Positions 38,445-46,706 of a stretch of 64,000 nt of DNA are shown here, in pieces. Both the position numbers and the translations under genes were made by a program. Each line of letters opens with the position of its first letter. Positions within the stretch are counted from its first letter, which is position 1. The notes beneath the pieces are model-generated. The model was given only the letters and a program-made list of their open reading frames with translations. It did not search any database and was not told the DNA's origin. The DNA is from Enterobacteriaceae bacterium 4M9 (GTDB lineage: Bacteria > Pseudomonadota > Gammaproteobacteria > Enterobacterales > Enterobacteriaceae): NCBI GenBank assembly GCA_010092695.1, contig JAADJJ010000001.1, forward strand, positions 2,356,001 to 2,420,000. Reading direction: 5' to 3'.

Positions 38445-38520
38445 ATGCTGGCAGCATATGGCAGATGTACTGATGTAACTGGATTTTTGATTAAGTGTAG
38501 AACAGCAGTGTTACACAGCT
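38445..38520. other. Right end of the umuC island, putative attachment site
   Basis: ATGCTGGCAGCATATGG (38445-38461) mirrors the left palindrome. A second imperfect inverted repeat, GTGTAGAAC against GTGTTACAC (38495-38516), abuts the umuC junction and looks like paired recombinase half-sites. GTTACACAG at 38510-38518 matches GTTATACAG at the left junction. Confidence 0.55.
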
Positions 38521-39345
38521 AAGCTTGCGAACTACGCGGCAAAAAAGTATGTGCAGGTGCAGGGAGTTGTCGATCTCAGCGATCCGGTGCGCCAGCACAG
38601 GTTAATGGCACAAGTGCCGGTAGAAGAAGTTTGGGGTGTTGGGCGCAGACTTAGCCGTCGCCTGGACGAGATGGGTATTAAAACCACACTGCAGCTGGCG
38701 CAGAGCGACCTGCGGTTTATTCGCAAGCATTTCAGCGTGGTGCTGGAGCGCACGGTGCGCGAACTGCGCGGCGAGCCGTGCCTGGCGTTTGAGGAGTTCG
38801 TTCCCACAAAGCAGGAAATTATCAGCTCGCGCTCCTTTGGTCAGCGGGTGACAGACTACGAGCCCATGCGCGAGGCGGTCTGTGCCTGGGCTGCCAGGGC
38901 GGCAGAAAAGCTGCGTGTGGAGCACCAGTACTGCCGCTACGTGGCAACGTTTATTAAAAACAGTCCGCATGACGAGGGGGCGGCCTATTACAGCAACCGT
39001 GCGGGTATACGCCTGCAAACACCGACCCAGGATACTCGCGATATTGTCGCCGCAGCGGTACGCGCGCTGGATGCCGTCTGGAAGCCGGGGCCGCGCTACG
39101 TCAAGGCAGGAGTGATGCTGGGCGATTTCTTTAGCCAGGGCGTGGCGCAGCTTAATTTATTTGACCAGCATGCGCCGCGTGCCAATAGCGACAGGCTGAT
39201 GGAAACCATAGACAACATTAACCTCAAGGGCAGGGGAACGCTGTGGTTTGCCGGGCAAGGAACCGGCGAGCGCTGGGCAATGCGGCGGGATTTTCTCTCG
39301 CCCTGCTATACCACCCGTTTTACCGATTTGCCCTGGGTAAAATAG
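38521..39345 (+). pseudogene. umuC: umuC 3' part, cut by island insertion
   Basis: Opens without a start codon as KLANYAAKKY, exactly where the 5' fragment stops, and continues through VWGVGRRLSRRLDEMGI, KHFSVVLERTVRELRGEPCL, the little-finger domain and a C-terminus ending …TDLPWVK. It includes a clamp-binding-like QLNLFD. With the 5' piece it would give a normal UmuC of about 420 aa. Convergent with the lysR gene that begins right at its stop. Confidence 0.95.
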
Positions 39346-40218
39346 TTACTGCGCCAGCCGCTCGCGTAAAAACGCCAGCAAAAGCTGGACCCTGGCGGGC
39401 AGCAGGCGCGTTGCCGTCAGGGCATAAACCGGCAATGGCGTGCCGGACCAGTCAGGTAGTACGTTACGCAGCCTGCCGCAGGCTACGTCTTCAGCGACCA
39501 GTTTTTCTGCCACCAGAATCAGCCCTGCATCAAGAACGGCCAGTCGGCGAATCATTCCCATATTGTTGAGCGAAAAACGCCCGCTGACGTCGGTGGTCAC
39601 ACGTTGCTGGCCGTTGTGCAGCGTCCAGCGCCGGGTGCCAGGCATGTTCAGGCAGGTGTGGTGCTCCAGCTCTGCCGGGCTTTGGGGCTCACCGGCGCGC
39701 GCCAGATACCCGGGTGAGGCATAAAGTTGTGGTGTGAAGGTGATCAGCGGGCGGGCGATAAGCTGCGAGTCCTCCGGTTCGCCAATGCGCACGGCCAGAT
39801 CGAACGGATCGCTGATAAGGCTGATTTGCCGCGGCGTCAGATCCAGACTGAAATCAATTGCCGGGTAACGCGCGGCAAATTCCACCAACGGTTGGGCAAG
39901 CCAGGTCACAGCAAAATCCACTGGCAGCGAAATGCGCACGGTGCCAGTGGGCTGCGTCAGCATCTCACCAAGCTGTTCGTGAGCCAGACGCGCCTCATCC
40001 ACTATGCGCTGGCAGCGCTCAAAGTAGATTTGCCCGGCCTCGGTCAGTTCAATTTTGCGCGTGGTACGGTGCAGTAAGCGCAGACCAATCGCACGCTCAA
40101 GCTGGCTGATGCGCCGAGACAGCGTGGAACCCGGCATATCCAGCGCCTGTGCCGCGCGACGGAAGCCCTTTGCCCGCACCACTTCCACAAACAGCGCCAT
40201 GTCGTTCAGTAATTCCAT
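39346..40218 (-). CDS. LysR-family transcriptional regulator
   Basis: 290 aa, normal LysR length. Winged helix-turn-helix at 1-60 (RRAAQALDMPGSTLSRRISQLERAIGLRLLHR) and effector-binding domain from 90 (GTVRISLPVDFAVTWLAQPL). Divergent from the ene-reductase gene, 139 bp apart between starts, so it probably controls that gene; such pairs are common. Effector unknown. Target assignment is inferred. Confidence 0.93.
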   Translation of the reverse strand: MELLNDMALFVEVVRAKGFRRAAQALDMPGSTLSRRISQLERAIGLRLLHRTTRKIELTEAGQIYFERCQRIVDEARLAHEQLGEMLTQPTGTVRISLPVDFAVTWLAQPLVEFAARYPAIDFSLDLTPRQISLISDPFDLAVRIGEPEDSQLIARPLITFTPQLYASPGYLARAGEPQSPAELEHHTCLNMPGTRRWTLHNGQQRVTTDVSGRFSLNNMGMIRRLAVLDAGLILVAEKLVAEDVACGRLRNVLPDWSGTPLPVYALTATRLLPARVQLLLAFLRERLAQ

Positions 40219-40357
40219 TTTAACTGTGCCATTTTTGGAACAATGTTATCCAGAATACCCGGTTTATCCCAAATAAGAAGCAGATAATAATCCTGCCATC
40301 GCAATCATGCTTTTCCGGGAGAAAAGCGTATCTGTTTATCCGGCGAGGAGAGCCACC

Positions 40358-41425
40358 ATGAAAACCCTGTTTGAACCGATTAACGTTGGCCGTTATACCC
40401 TGACAAACCGCCTGGTGATGGCCCCGATGACCCGCTCACGTGCACATACCGATGGCACACCGGGCGAGCTGGCCGCAACATATTACGCTCAGCGTGCAAG
40501 CATGGGGCTTATCGTGAGCGAGGGCACTCAACCGTCAGAAGATGGTCAGGGCTATCTGACCACGCCGGGCATCTACAGCGAGGCGCACGTAGCGGGCTGG
40601 CGTAATGTTGCCGAGGCGGTACACGCGCAGGGCGGGCATTTATTTATTCAACTGATGCACGCCGGGCGCATGTCGCACCCGGACAATACGCCGCATCATC
40701 GCCAGGGCGTTGCGCCGTCGGCTATCGCTCCAGGCAGTGACATGTTTACTGTGACAGGCATGCAGCCCATCCCGATACCGCGTGCGCTGAGTACGCAAGA
40801 AGTTCGCCAGACGGTGGATGATTTTCGCCACGCGGCGCGCAAGGCGATAGAAGCGGGGGCCGATGGCGTAGAGATTCACGGCGCTAACGCTTATCTGATT
40901 CATCAGTTCCTGGCACCGAGTGCCAACGTGCGCGACGATGAATACGGCGGCTCGCTGCAAAACCGTGCCCGGTTTGCTATTGAGGTGGCTACGGCGATTG
41001 CTCAGGAAATTGGTGCCGACAGAACGGCTATTCGCCTGTCGCCAGGTATGGTGTTGTGGGGCATTGACGAAGGGGCAGAAGGCCCGGCGCTGTACCGTTA
41101 TCTGGTGGAGGCGCTTAACAAGCTGGGGCTGGCGTACCTGCATATCATGCATCAGGGCAATGAGCCGCTGCTGGCAGAGATTCGCCAGCGCTGGCAGGGA
41201 ACACTCATTGTTAACCGTCCCGGTAAGGCACGGGAAGACATCGGGCAGGATATTGCTCAGGGTGTCGCCGAGCTTGAAGCCTACGGGCAGATGGTGCTGG
41301 CAAACCCGGATTTTGTTGAGCGACTGCGTACAGGGGCTGTGCTCAATGAGGCCGACAGGCAGACTTATTTCGGCGGTGGTGCGCAGGGCTATATTGATTA
41401 TCCCGTTCTGGATAAGGCTTTATAA
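40358..41425 (+). CDS. Old yellow enzyme-family alkene reductase (NemA-like)
   Basis: 355 aa from the ATG at 40358, which follows a GGAGAG ribosome site; a longer frame starts at 40307 but adds no conserved residues. FMN-dependent TIM barrel: MKTLFEPINVGRYTLTNRLV at the start, the active-site HGAN and YL in GVEIHGANAYLIHQFLAPS, RDDEYGGSLQNRARF, and the C-terminal phosphate site. The enzyme reduces activated C=C bonds such as N-ethylmaleimide with NADPH. Divergent lysR probably regulates it. Terminator follows. Confidence 0.93.
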   Translation: MKTLFEPINVGRYTLTNRLVMAPMTRSRAHTDGTPGELAATYYAQRASMGLIVSEGTQPSEDGQGYLTTPGIYSEAHVAGWRNVAEAVHAQGGHLFIQLMHAGRMSHPDNTPHHRQGVAPSAIAPGSDMFTVTGMQPIPIPRALSTQEVRQTVDDFRHAARKAIEAGADGVEIHGANAYLIHQFLAPSANVRDDEYGGSLQNRARFAIEVATAIAQEIGADRTAIRLSPGMVLWGIDEGAEGPALYRYLVEALNKLGLAYLHIMHQGNEPLLAEIRQRWQGTLIVNRPGKAREDIGQDIAQGVAELEAYGQMVLANPDFVERLRTGAVLNEADRQTYFGGGAQGYIDYPVLDKAL

Positions 41426-41428
41426 AAT

Positions 41429-41458
41429 AACGCCGGGTGCTTAAGCGCCCGGCGTTTT
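41429..41458 (+). terminator. Intrinsic terminator of the ene-reductase gene
   Basis: AACGCCGGG pairs with CCCGGCGTT across a 10-base loop, followed by TTTCT. Confidence 0.88.
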
Positions 41459-41626
41459 CTCATTATCCAATATGCCTGATAGCAGCCAGCAATAATAACC
41501 TTTTAATTCGAGTGGTTTATTTGAGGCCGAACGGTTGCGGGATTGCGATAATACGCGCGGCGATCTACTCTGAATTCTCGCTGCCTCTGCGGCGAAATAA
41601 CGAGCAGCAAAAACAGGAGAAATACT

Positions 41627-41857
41627 GTGCCGCACATTGATATTAAATATTTCCCCCGCGAGCTTTCTGAAGAGCAAAAGCAGGCGCTGGCCAACGACGT
41701 GTGTGAGGTGCTGAAAAAGCATCTGCAGTCCAAAGACAGCGCGCTGTCTGTGGCGTTAACCGAGGTCGCACCTGAGGACTGGAAGGCCGAGGTGTACGAT
41801 CCGGTGATTAAGCCAGCGCTCGATAGCCTGGTGAAAAAACCCGGTTACACGATGTGA
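41627..41857 (+). CDS. pptA: 4-oxalocrotonate tautomerase-family protein PptA
   Basis: 76 aa, starting with GTG so that Pro-2 (MPHIDIKYFPREL) becomes the catalytic N-terminal proline after Met removal. KDSALSVALTEVAPEDW and the end LVKKPGYTM match E. coli PptA. Small dimeric tautomerase acting on enol-keto substrates, physiological role open. The GGAG-like purine stretch (ACAGGAGA) lies 10 nt upstream. Confidence 0.93.
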   Translation: MPHIDIKYFPRELSEEQKQALANDVCEVLKKHLQSKDSALSVALTEVAPEDWKAEVYDPVIKPALDSLVKKPGYTM

Positions 41858-42040
41858 TTTTCCCGCGGTGCATGTTGAGTGCACCGCTTCTTTTTCTGCT
41901 GGGAATAATCAGAAAATGCCCGTCTGTCGCTGAATAAATAACCACCTGCCTGCTTAATTCTGTAAACGGATTTGTTGCCTTCCGGGCGGTTGTTATACTG
42001 CAATGAGTTTGCCACACCGGTAGTTCAATATTGAGGTTGT

Positions 42041-42853
42041 ATGAAAATCAAACTTATTGCCGTTGATATGGACGGCACCTTTCTTGATGATAATAAACAA
42101 TATGATAAAGAAAGGTTTATGGCGCAGTACGTTGCACTGCGTGATAAAGGCATTAAATTCGTCGTCGCCAGCGGCAATCAGTATTACCAGCTTATCTCCT
42201 TTTTTCCTGACATTCGCCACGATATCGCCTTTGTTGCCGAGAACGGTGCGCTGGTGTATGACCGTGACGAGCGCCTGTGGCACGGCGAACTGAGCCGCGA
42301 TAACTACCAGAAGGTGCTGGACACGCTGGCGACGTTTGACGGCGTTAATTTTGTCGCCTGCGGTCTTGAGAGCGCTTACGTGCGTGAAGGCACGCCGGAA
42401 GCCTTTATGGCGCTGATGGCAAAGCATTATCATCGCCTGAAGCCAGTGACAAATCTGCGTGACATCGATGACGTCATTTTCAAATTCTCGCTCAACCTGC
42501 CAGATGCCGAAATCCCGGCGCTGGTGAATCAGCTTCATCATTCACTGGACGGCATTGTAAAACCGGTGACCAGCGGTTTTGGTTTTGTCGATTTGATCAT
42601 TCCTGGTGCGCATAAGGCAAGCGGTCTACAGCGCCTGCTCGACAGATGGCATATCACGGCGCAGGAGTGCGTGGCGGTGGGTGACAGCGGTAATGATGTC
42701 GAAATGCTGCGCCTGGTGGGTTATCCGTTTGCCATGGCGAATGCGGCAAGCGAAGTGAAGGACGTGGCGCGCTATGAAACCACGTCCAACAACCAGGCCG
42801 GCGTGCTGCGCATTATCGACCAGGTACTCAACGGCGAAGGCCCGTTCCGTTAA
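42041..42853 (+). CDS. supH: HAD-family sugar phosphatase SupH/YbiV
   Basis: 270 aa Cof-type HAD phosphatase. The catalytic motif DMDGTF (D9, D11) is at the start, followed by VVASGNQYYQLISFFP (motif II), a lysine (VIFKFSL / GAHKASG) and GDSGNDVEM (motif IV). It resembles E. coli YbiV, which removes phosphate from sugar phosphates, in nearly every conserved block. The 3' end overlaps the convergent tqsA gene by 4 nt. Confidence 0.93.
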   Translation: MKIKLIAVDMDGTFLDDNKQYDKERFMAQYVALRDKGIKFVVASGNQYYQLISFFPDIRHDIAFVAENGALVYDRDERLWHGELSRDNYQKVLDTLATFDGVNFVACGLESAYVREGTPEAFMALMAKHYHRLKPVTNLRDIDDVIFKFSLNLPDAEIPALVNQLHHSLDGIVKPVTSGFGFVDLIIPGAHKASGLQRLLDRWHITAQECVAVGDSGNDVEMLRLVGYPFAMANAASEVKDVARYETTSNNQAGVLRIIDQVLNGEGPFR

Positions 42854-43917
42854 TCCTGCTTTGCGCCGCGACGGTGCGGCGCCTGGTCCGGGTGGACATC
42901 GCTGAGTAAAAATGCGATGCGCCGCCCGCTCAGGCTTTGCTCAAGGGCAATCTTTGCGGCGATGGTGAGCGGCACCGACAGCAGCATCCCCACCGGTCCC
43001 AGTAGCCAGCCCCAGAATATCAGCGACAAAAATACCACCAGCGTTGAGAGTCCCAGCCCGCGCCCCATAATGCGCGGCTCCAGAATGTTGCCAAACAGCA
43101 GGTTGATAGCCAGATAGCCAGCAATGACCACCAGTGCGTCATAAAAACCGCTGAACACCATCACTTGTGCCACGGGCGGGATCGCGGCCAGCACCGAGCC
43201 GATGTTGGGAATGTAGTTGAGCGAGAAGGCGAGCAGTCCCCAGACAAAGGCAAAGCGTACCGACAGCAGGGAGAGCATGCCCCACACCACCAGGCCGGTG
43301 ACAAGGCTGATGGCGGTTTTCAGCACCAGGTAATGGGTAACGCTGTTGAGCGCACGCTGTATGGCATCCATCCCTTCTACCGGGCGCGACATTAGCTGCT
43401 GGAGCTTGACCGGCAGCTGTGGCACCTCCAGCAGCATAAATACCACCGTTAAAAGCAGCAGGAAGATAGAAGACATGGCGCTGGAAAGGTGGGCAAGCAG
43501 GCCGGTAATGAGCGTCATGGCGGCGTTGGGGTCGACATACTTCAGGACTTCTTCCACCGATACCTCAATGCCCGCGCGCTGTAACCAGGGCTCCAGGGTT
43601 TGTAAGGGGGCAACCAGTGAGGAGCGGTATTGTGGCAGAGTGCGCGCCAGTTCGTTGAGCGAGGTACCCAGATAGGCCACCAGCAGCACGGCCAGCATAA
43701 CGATGGCGGTGACCAGCAACGAAACGGCAAGGACGCGTGGGATGTGCAGGCGGCCCAGCAGGCGCACCAGCGGATTGAGGATGACGGCAATAAACAGCGC
43801 CAGGATAAAAGGGACAATCAAATCGGCAGAGACGCGGATACCGGCAAGAATGATGGTAAGCATGCCGAGCATCAGGACCACTTTTAACCCATTTATTGTG
43901 ATGATGTGTCTGGCCAT
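42850..43917 (-). CDS. tqsA: AI-2E family transporter TqsA
   Basis: 355 aa from the ATG at 43917 (MARHIITINGLKVV). About eight hydrophobic helices, with YIPNIGSVLAAIPP, LEPRIMGRGLGLSTLVVFLS and FWGWLLGPVGMLLSVPLTI as in E. coli TqsA. TqsA exports or modulates the quorum signal AI-2 and affects biofilm formation. As in E. coli it lies next to divergent mdtJI. Longer in-frame ATGs at 43929 are less likely. Confidence 0.95.
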   Translation of the reverse strand: MARHIITINGLKVVLMLGMLTIILAGIRVSADLIVPFILALFIAVILNPLVRLLGRLHIPRVLAVSLLVTAIVMLAVLLVAYLGTSLNELARTLPQYRSSLVAPLQTLEPWLQRAGIEVSVEEVLKYVDPNAAMTLITGLLAHLSSAMSSIFLLLLTVVFMLLEVPQLPVKLQQLMSRPVEGMDAIQRALNSVTHYLVLKTAISLVTGLVVWGMLSLLSVRFAFVWGLLAFSLNYIPNIGSVLAAIPPVAQVMVFSGFYDALVVIAGYLAINLLFGNILEPRIMGRGLGLSTLVVFLSLIFWGWLLGPVGMLLSVPLTIAAKIALEQSLSGRRIAFLLSDVHPDQAPHRRGAKQD

Positions 43918-44142
43918 CAGGCTCTCCACGCATTTTTAAAAATAAGCCAATCCTTAATTTCGTTATGATAGAAGGATTAGCCGAAGGAATAAACCTGCTT
44001 TATAAATAACCTCACGTAAAGAACTGAAAAAAGATTGAGAGGTAATGGCCGTTGTGGTAAAAATGCTTCGTGTTTAACTTCCGGAGACAATTTTCTTTCC
44101 GCAATGATGAGAAGCAACGCCGCGGATTAAGTTGTAAAAACT

Positions 44143-44241
44143 ATGAACAAGATGTTCGCCACCTTATTTATTACCAATCTCATTCCCTTCGCTTCTGTCT
44201 GGCTACTTGCCGGTGAGCAACACTGGCGCAACGCGCTTTAG
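44143..44241 (+). CDS. mdtU: Small leader ORF before mdtJ (MdtU-like)
   Basis: 32 codons (MNKMFATLFITNLIPFASVW … HWRNAL) 124 bases before mdtJ, in the same direction and with a hydrophobic helix. E. coli has a short uORF in this leader that is linked to polyamine-dependent expression of mdtJI. I match by position, length and hydrophobicity, not by remembered sequence. The remaining 43930-44142 is AT-rich regulatory DNA between divergent tqsA and mdtJI. Confidence 0.5.
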   Translation: MNKMFATLFITNLIPFASVWLLAGEQHWRNAL

Positions 44242-44364
44242 TCTCCTTTCTCCTGTTTTATGGTCTGAATACCCATCGGGTATCGTGCGCCAATAATCTT
44301 TCTTTTTTCCGGTCCGTAAATAAAACGGGCTGCGCCTGATATTATTCTTCGCAGGAGAAGAACC

Positions 44365-44721
44365 ATGTTTTACTGGCTATTACTGGCCCTGGCTATTGTG
44401 GCTGAAATTACCGGAACGCTGTCGATGAGATGGGCTAGCGAAGGTAATGGGGTTGCTGGTTATATTATTATGCTGGCAATGATCGCCATTTCTTATATTT
44501 TCCTGGCTTTTGCCGTAAAGCGTATTGCGCTGGGTGTGGCATACGCCATGTGGGAAGGCATCGGTATATTATTTATTACGCTTTTTAGCGTGCTGTTATT
44601 TAACGAGTCGCTGTCGGTAATGAAACTTGCCGGACTTGGCACGCTGGTCGCGGGTATTGCGCTGATTAAATCTGGCACCCGTACCCAGGAAAAGACGGAG
44701 GTGCCTCATGCAGCCGTTTGA
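44365..44721 (+). CDS. mdtJ: Spermidine exporter subunit MdtJ (SMR family)
   Basis: 118 aa with four membrane helices; conserved membrane glutamate in ALAIVAEITGTLSMRWAS and the SMR signature AYAMWEGIGIL. MdtJ works as a heterodimer with MdtI to expel spermidine. Its end overlaps mdtI by 14 nt. AGGAGAAG ribosome site 7 nt upstream. Confidence 0.96.
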   Translation: MFYWLLLALAIVAEITGTLSMRWASEGNGVAGYIIMLAMIAISYIFLAFAVKRIALGVAYAMWEGIGILFITLFSVLLFNESLSVMKLAGLGTLVAGIALIKSGTRTQEKTEVPHAAV

Positions 44722-45037
44722 GTGGGGCCACGCCCTGTGGTTGATGCTGGCAATTTTGCTTGAAATCGTCGCCAATATTTTCCTTAAATTCTCCGACGGC
44801 TTTCGCCGTAAAATTTACGGCATGTTGTCGCTGGTGGCGGTCCTGGCGGCGTTCAGCGCCCTGTCACAGGCAGTTAAGGGCATAGAGCTTTCGGTTGCCT
44901 ATGCGCTGTGGGGCGGTTTTGGCGTGGCAGCGACGGTTGCGGCGGGCTGGATATTGTTTGGCCAGAGGCTGAACCGCAAGGGCTGGTTCGGGCTGGGGCT
45001 GCTACTGCTGGGTATGATGCTCATTAAGCTTGCCTGA
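44708..45037 (+). CDS. mdtI: Spermidine exporter subunit MdtI (SMR family)
   Basis: 109 aa, four helices, conserved glutamate in AILLEIVANIFLKFSDGF and AYALWGGFGV. Translationally coupled to mdtJ. Followed by a strong bidirectional terminator. Confidence 0.96.
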   Translation: MQPFEWGHALWLMLAILLEIVANIFLKFSDGFRRKIYGMLSLVAVLAAFSALSQAVKGIELSVAYALWGGFGVAATVAAGWILFGQRLNRKGWFGLGLLLLGMMLIKLA

Positions 45038-45064
45038 TAAGTAGAAAACCCTGTCCAGTCAACG

Positions 45065-45097
45065 AAAAAGGGAAATGCGTAAGCATTTCCCTTTTTT
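45065..45097. terminator. Bidirectional terminator between mdtI and ydgD
   Basis: AAAAAGGGAAATGC…GCATTTCCCTTTTTT, a long stem with A and T tracts on both sides, suiting the convergent genes. Confidence 0.93.
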
Positions 45098-45120
45098 GTC
45101 TGCCGTAGCGATGACGGTTG

Positions 45121-45942
45121 TCAGAGTTCAGCCAGTTTCATCAGCTTATCGCGAAAGCCGGTAACGGCAATGGCGCGGTTATCAGCGCGGTTGCGGTCTT
45201 TGGCTGCGGGGGCAGAGCTTTGTACGGCAATAAGTGCCCAGCCGTTGTCAGTTTTTAACAAAAGCGGCGAACCGCTGTCTCCTGGTAAGGTGTCGCAGCG
45301 GTGAGACAGCACCGACTGCTGCGGCCAACCCGTAACCTGGCAGTTTTCATGGCGGTAGAGCGTATTAAGGTGATCTTCCGGGTAACCTGACTGCGTGACT
45401 TTACGGTCCTGGGCTTTGAGCGCGGCGGTGAGTGCGTCCTTGTCGCCCTGAAACAGTGGAACAGGCGTGATGCCCGAGATGGCATAGTTCAGCACCACCA
45501 GCCCAAAATCCCACGGCGCGGCGGCAGGTGGGACTATCCAGCCGTCACCGTCCGGTTTCAGGCGCCGGCGCAGGGAAGAGGTAACCCGGCCTTCAATACC
45601 GTGGATTTCATAGCGCCAGATGCCGTTGCGTGAGACAAAGCGCAGCGCGACGGCTTTATCCGGAGCGCCGTCGGGTGGCGTCAGCAGACAATGGCCTGCA
45701 GTTAGCGCCAGATTCGGAGCGATGAGCGTGGCGGTGCACAGATTTCCGCTGGCGGTTTCGAGCTGGCCGATGGCATCCCACGGTGGCGTGGTCGGATTGT
45801 CGACGCGCACGCGCTCATCTTTGCCAAAAAACAGTGTCTGAATTTCTGCGGCATTAAGGGTGTCGGTATCGCCGACGTCGCTCCAGCCGGGCTGAGGCAG
45901 TAAGTACAGCGAGCCCACAAATAACATAAAAGTTTTACGCAT
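45121..45942 (-). CDS. ydgD: Periplasmic trypsin-like serine protease YdgD
   Basis: 273 aa from the ATG at 45942 (MRKTFMLFVGSLYLLPQPGWSD), giving a signal peptide; upstream in-frame starts would spoil it. Chymotrypsin-fold triad visible: His in LALTAGHCLL, Asp in PAAAPWDFGLVVL, Ser in CDTLPGDSGSPLLL. Matches E. coli YdgD throughout; substrate unknown. Confidence 0.94.
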   Translation of the reverse strand: MRKTFMLFVGSLYLLPQPGWSDVGDTDTLNAAEIQTLFFGKDERVRVDNPTTPPWDAIGQLETASGNLCTATLIAPNLALTAGHCLLTPPDGAPDKAVALRFVSRNGIWRYEIHGIEGRVTSSLRRRLKPDGDGWIVPPAAAPWDFGLVVLNYAISGITPVPLFQGDKDALTAALKAQDRKVTQSGYPEDHLNTLYRHENCQVTGWPQQSVLSHRCDTLPGDSGSPLLLKTDNGWALIAVQSSAPAAKDRNRADNRAIAVTGFRDKLMKLAEL

Positions 45943-46044
45943 ATCACTCTCAAAGGGCGGGCGACAGGTTCTTGAGCATTCCCTGAAGACATAACTATAG
46001 CCGGGACGGTAAGAAAGTGGGAGCAAAATCAGCGAACTACGTTG

Positions 46045-46125
46045 TTAAAACCAGAAGCTGGCGGTGACGATGGCACAGATAATCAGCAGCGTCAGCAGGA
46101 TTTCGAAGCGGTAGCGGCGTGCCAT
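46045..46125 (-). CDS. ydgU: Small membrane protein YdgU
   Basis: 26 aa: MARRYRFE, one hydrophobic helix, ending ASFWF. Lies between asr and ydgD exactly as ydgU does in E. coli. Too short for most gene finders. Function unknown. Confidence 0.8.
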   Translation of the reverse strand: MARRYRFEILLTLLIICAIVTASFWF

Positions 46126-46143
46126 AGCGTGAACTCCGAAAAC

Positions 46144-46167
46144 CAGCGCCCGAAAGGGCGGGCGCTG
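46144..46167 (-). terminator. Hairpin after asr
   Basis: CAGCGCCCG and CGGGCGCTG, perfect 9-bp arms, followed on the minus strand by GTTTTC. Weak T run, so read-through into ydgU/ydgD is possible. Confidence 0.65.
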
Positions 46168-46184
46168 TTGTCATCACGAGGCGC

Positions 46185-46553
46185 TTACGCGGCGTTATTC
46201 TGCGTAGCCTGTTTTTTGAGTGCAGTTTTTTTCTGATGTTTTTTTGCAGCCTGAGCTTTCTGTGCCGGGGCTTTTTTCTGGTGTTTTTTTGCAGCCTGAG
46301 CTTTCTGCGCCGGGGCTTTTTTGCTGTGTTTTTTCGCAGCCTGAGCTTTCTGCGCCGGGGCTTTTTTGCTGTGTTTTTTCGCAGCCTGAGCCTTCTGTGC
46401 CGGGGCTTTTTTGCTGTGTTTTGTCATTGCCTTATGCTGAACCGAGGTGGCTTGAGGTGCCTTAGTGCCAGCCGCCGGTGCCTGTTCAGCGGCGAATACG
46501 CAAGTGGAAAGACTCATGGCAGCGGCAACAACCAGCGCTAATACCTTTTTCAT
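46185..46553 (-). CDS. asr: Acid shock protein Asr
   Basis: 122 aa with a signal peptide (MKKVLALVVAAAMSLSTCVFA). The mature part is lysine/alanine-rich, built of four to five tandem 15-residue units of the type KKHSKKAPAQKAQAA. In the family the basic periplasmic product helps survival at low pH and expression is acid-induced through PhoBR/RstAB-type control. Repeat number is typically variable between strains. Confidence 0.96.
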   Translation of the reverse strand: MKKVLALVVAAAMSLSTCVFAAEQAPAAGTKAPQATSVQHKAMTKHSKKAPAQKAQAAKKHSKKAPAQKAQAAKKHSKKAPAQKAQAAKKHQKKAPAQKAQAAKKHQKKTALKKQATQNNAA

Positions 46554-46675
46554 CGCAAAACCCTCATTTAGTGTATGTGCAACCCCACTGCGGGGCCGTT
46601 GAGATGAACTATATGCCTGTATGCGCGGGCTTTCCGTGAGTCATTGGTATCGGCGTGTAACGGTATGTACAACAT

Positions 46676-46699
46676 AAAAAAGCGCGCCGGATGGCGCGC
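46676..46699 (-). terminator. Terminator of the carboxypeptidase gene
   Basis: GCGCGCC…GGCGCGC with six T on the minus strand. Confidence 0.88.
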
Positions 46700-46706
46700 G
46701 CGGGCA

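Noticed and set aside
46185..46553. Tandem repeats as a CRISPR array
   Set aside because: The repeats are codon-phased Lys/Ala units of asr, with no spacers. No CRISPR array was seen elsewhere.
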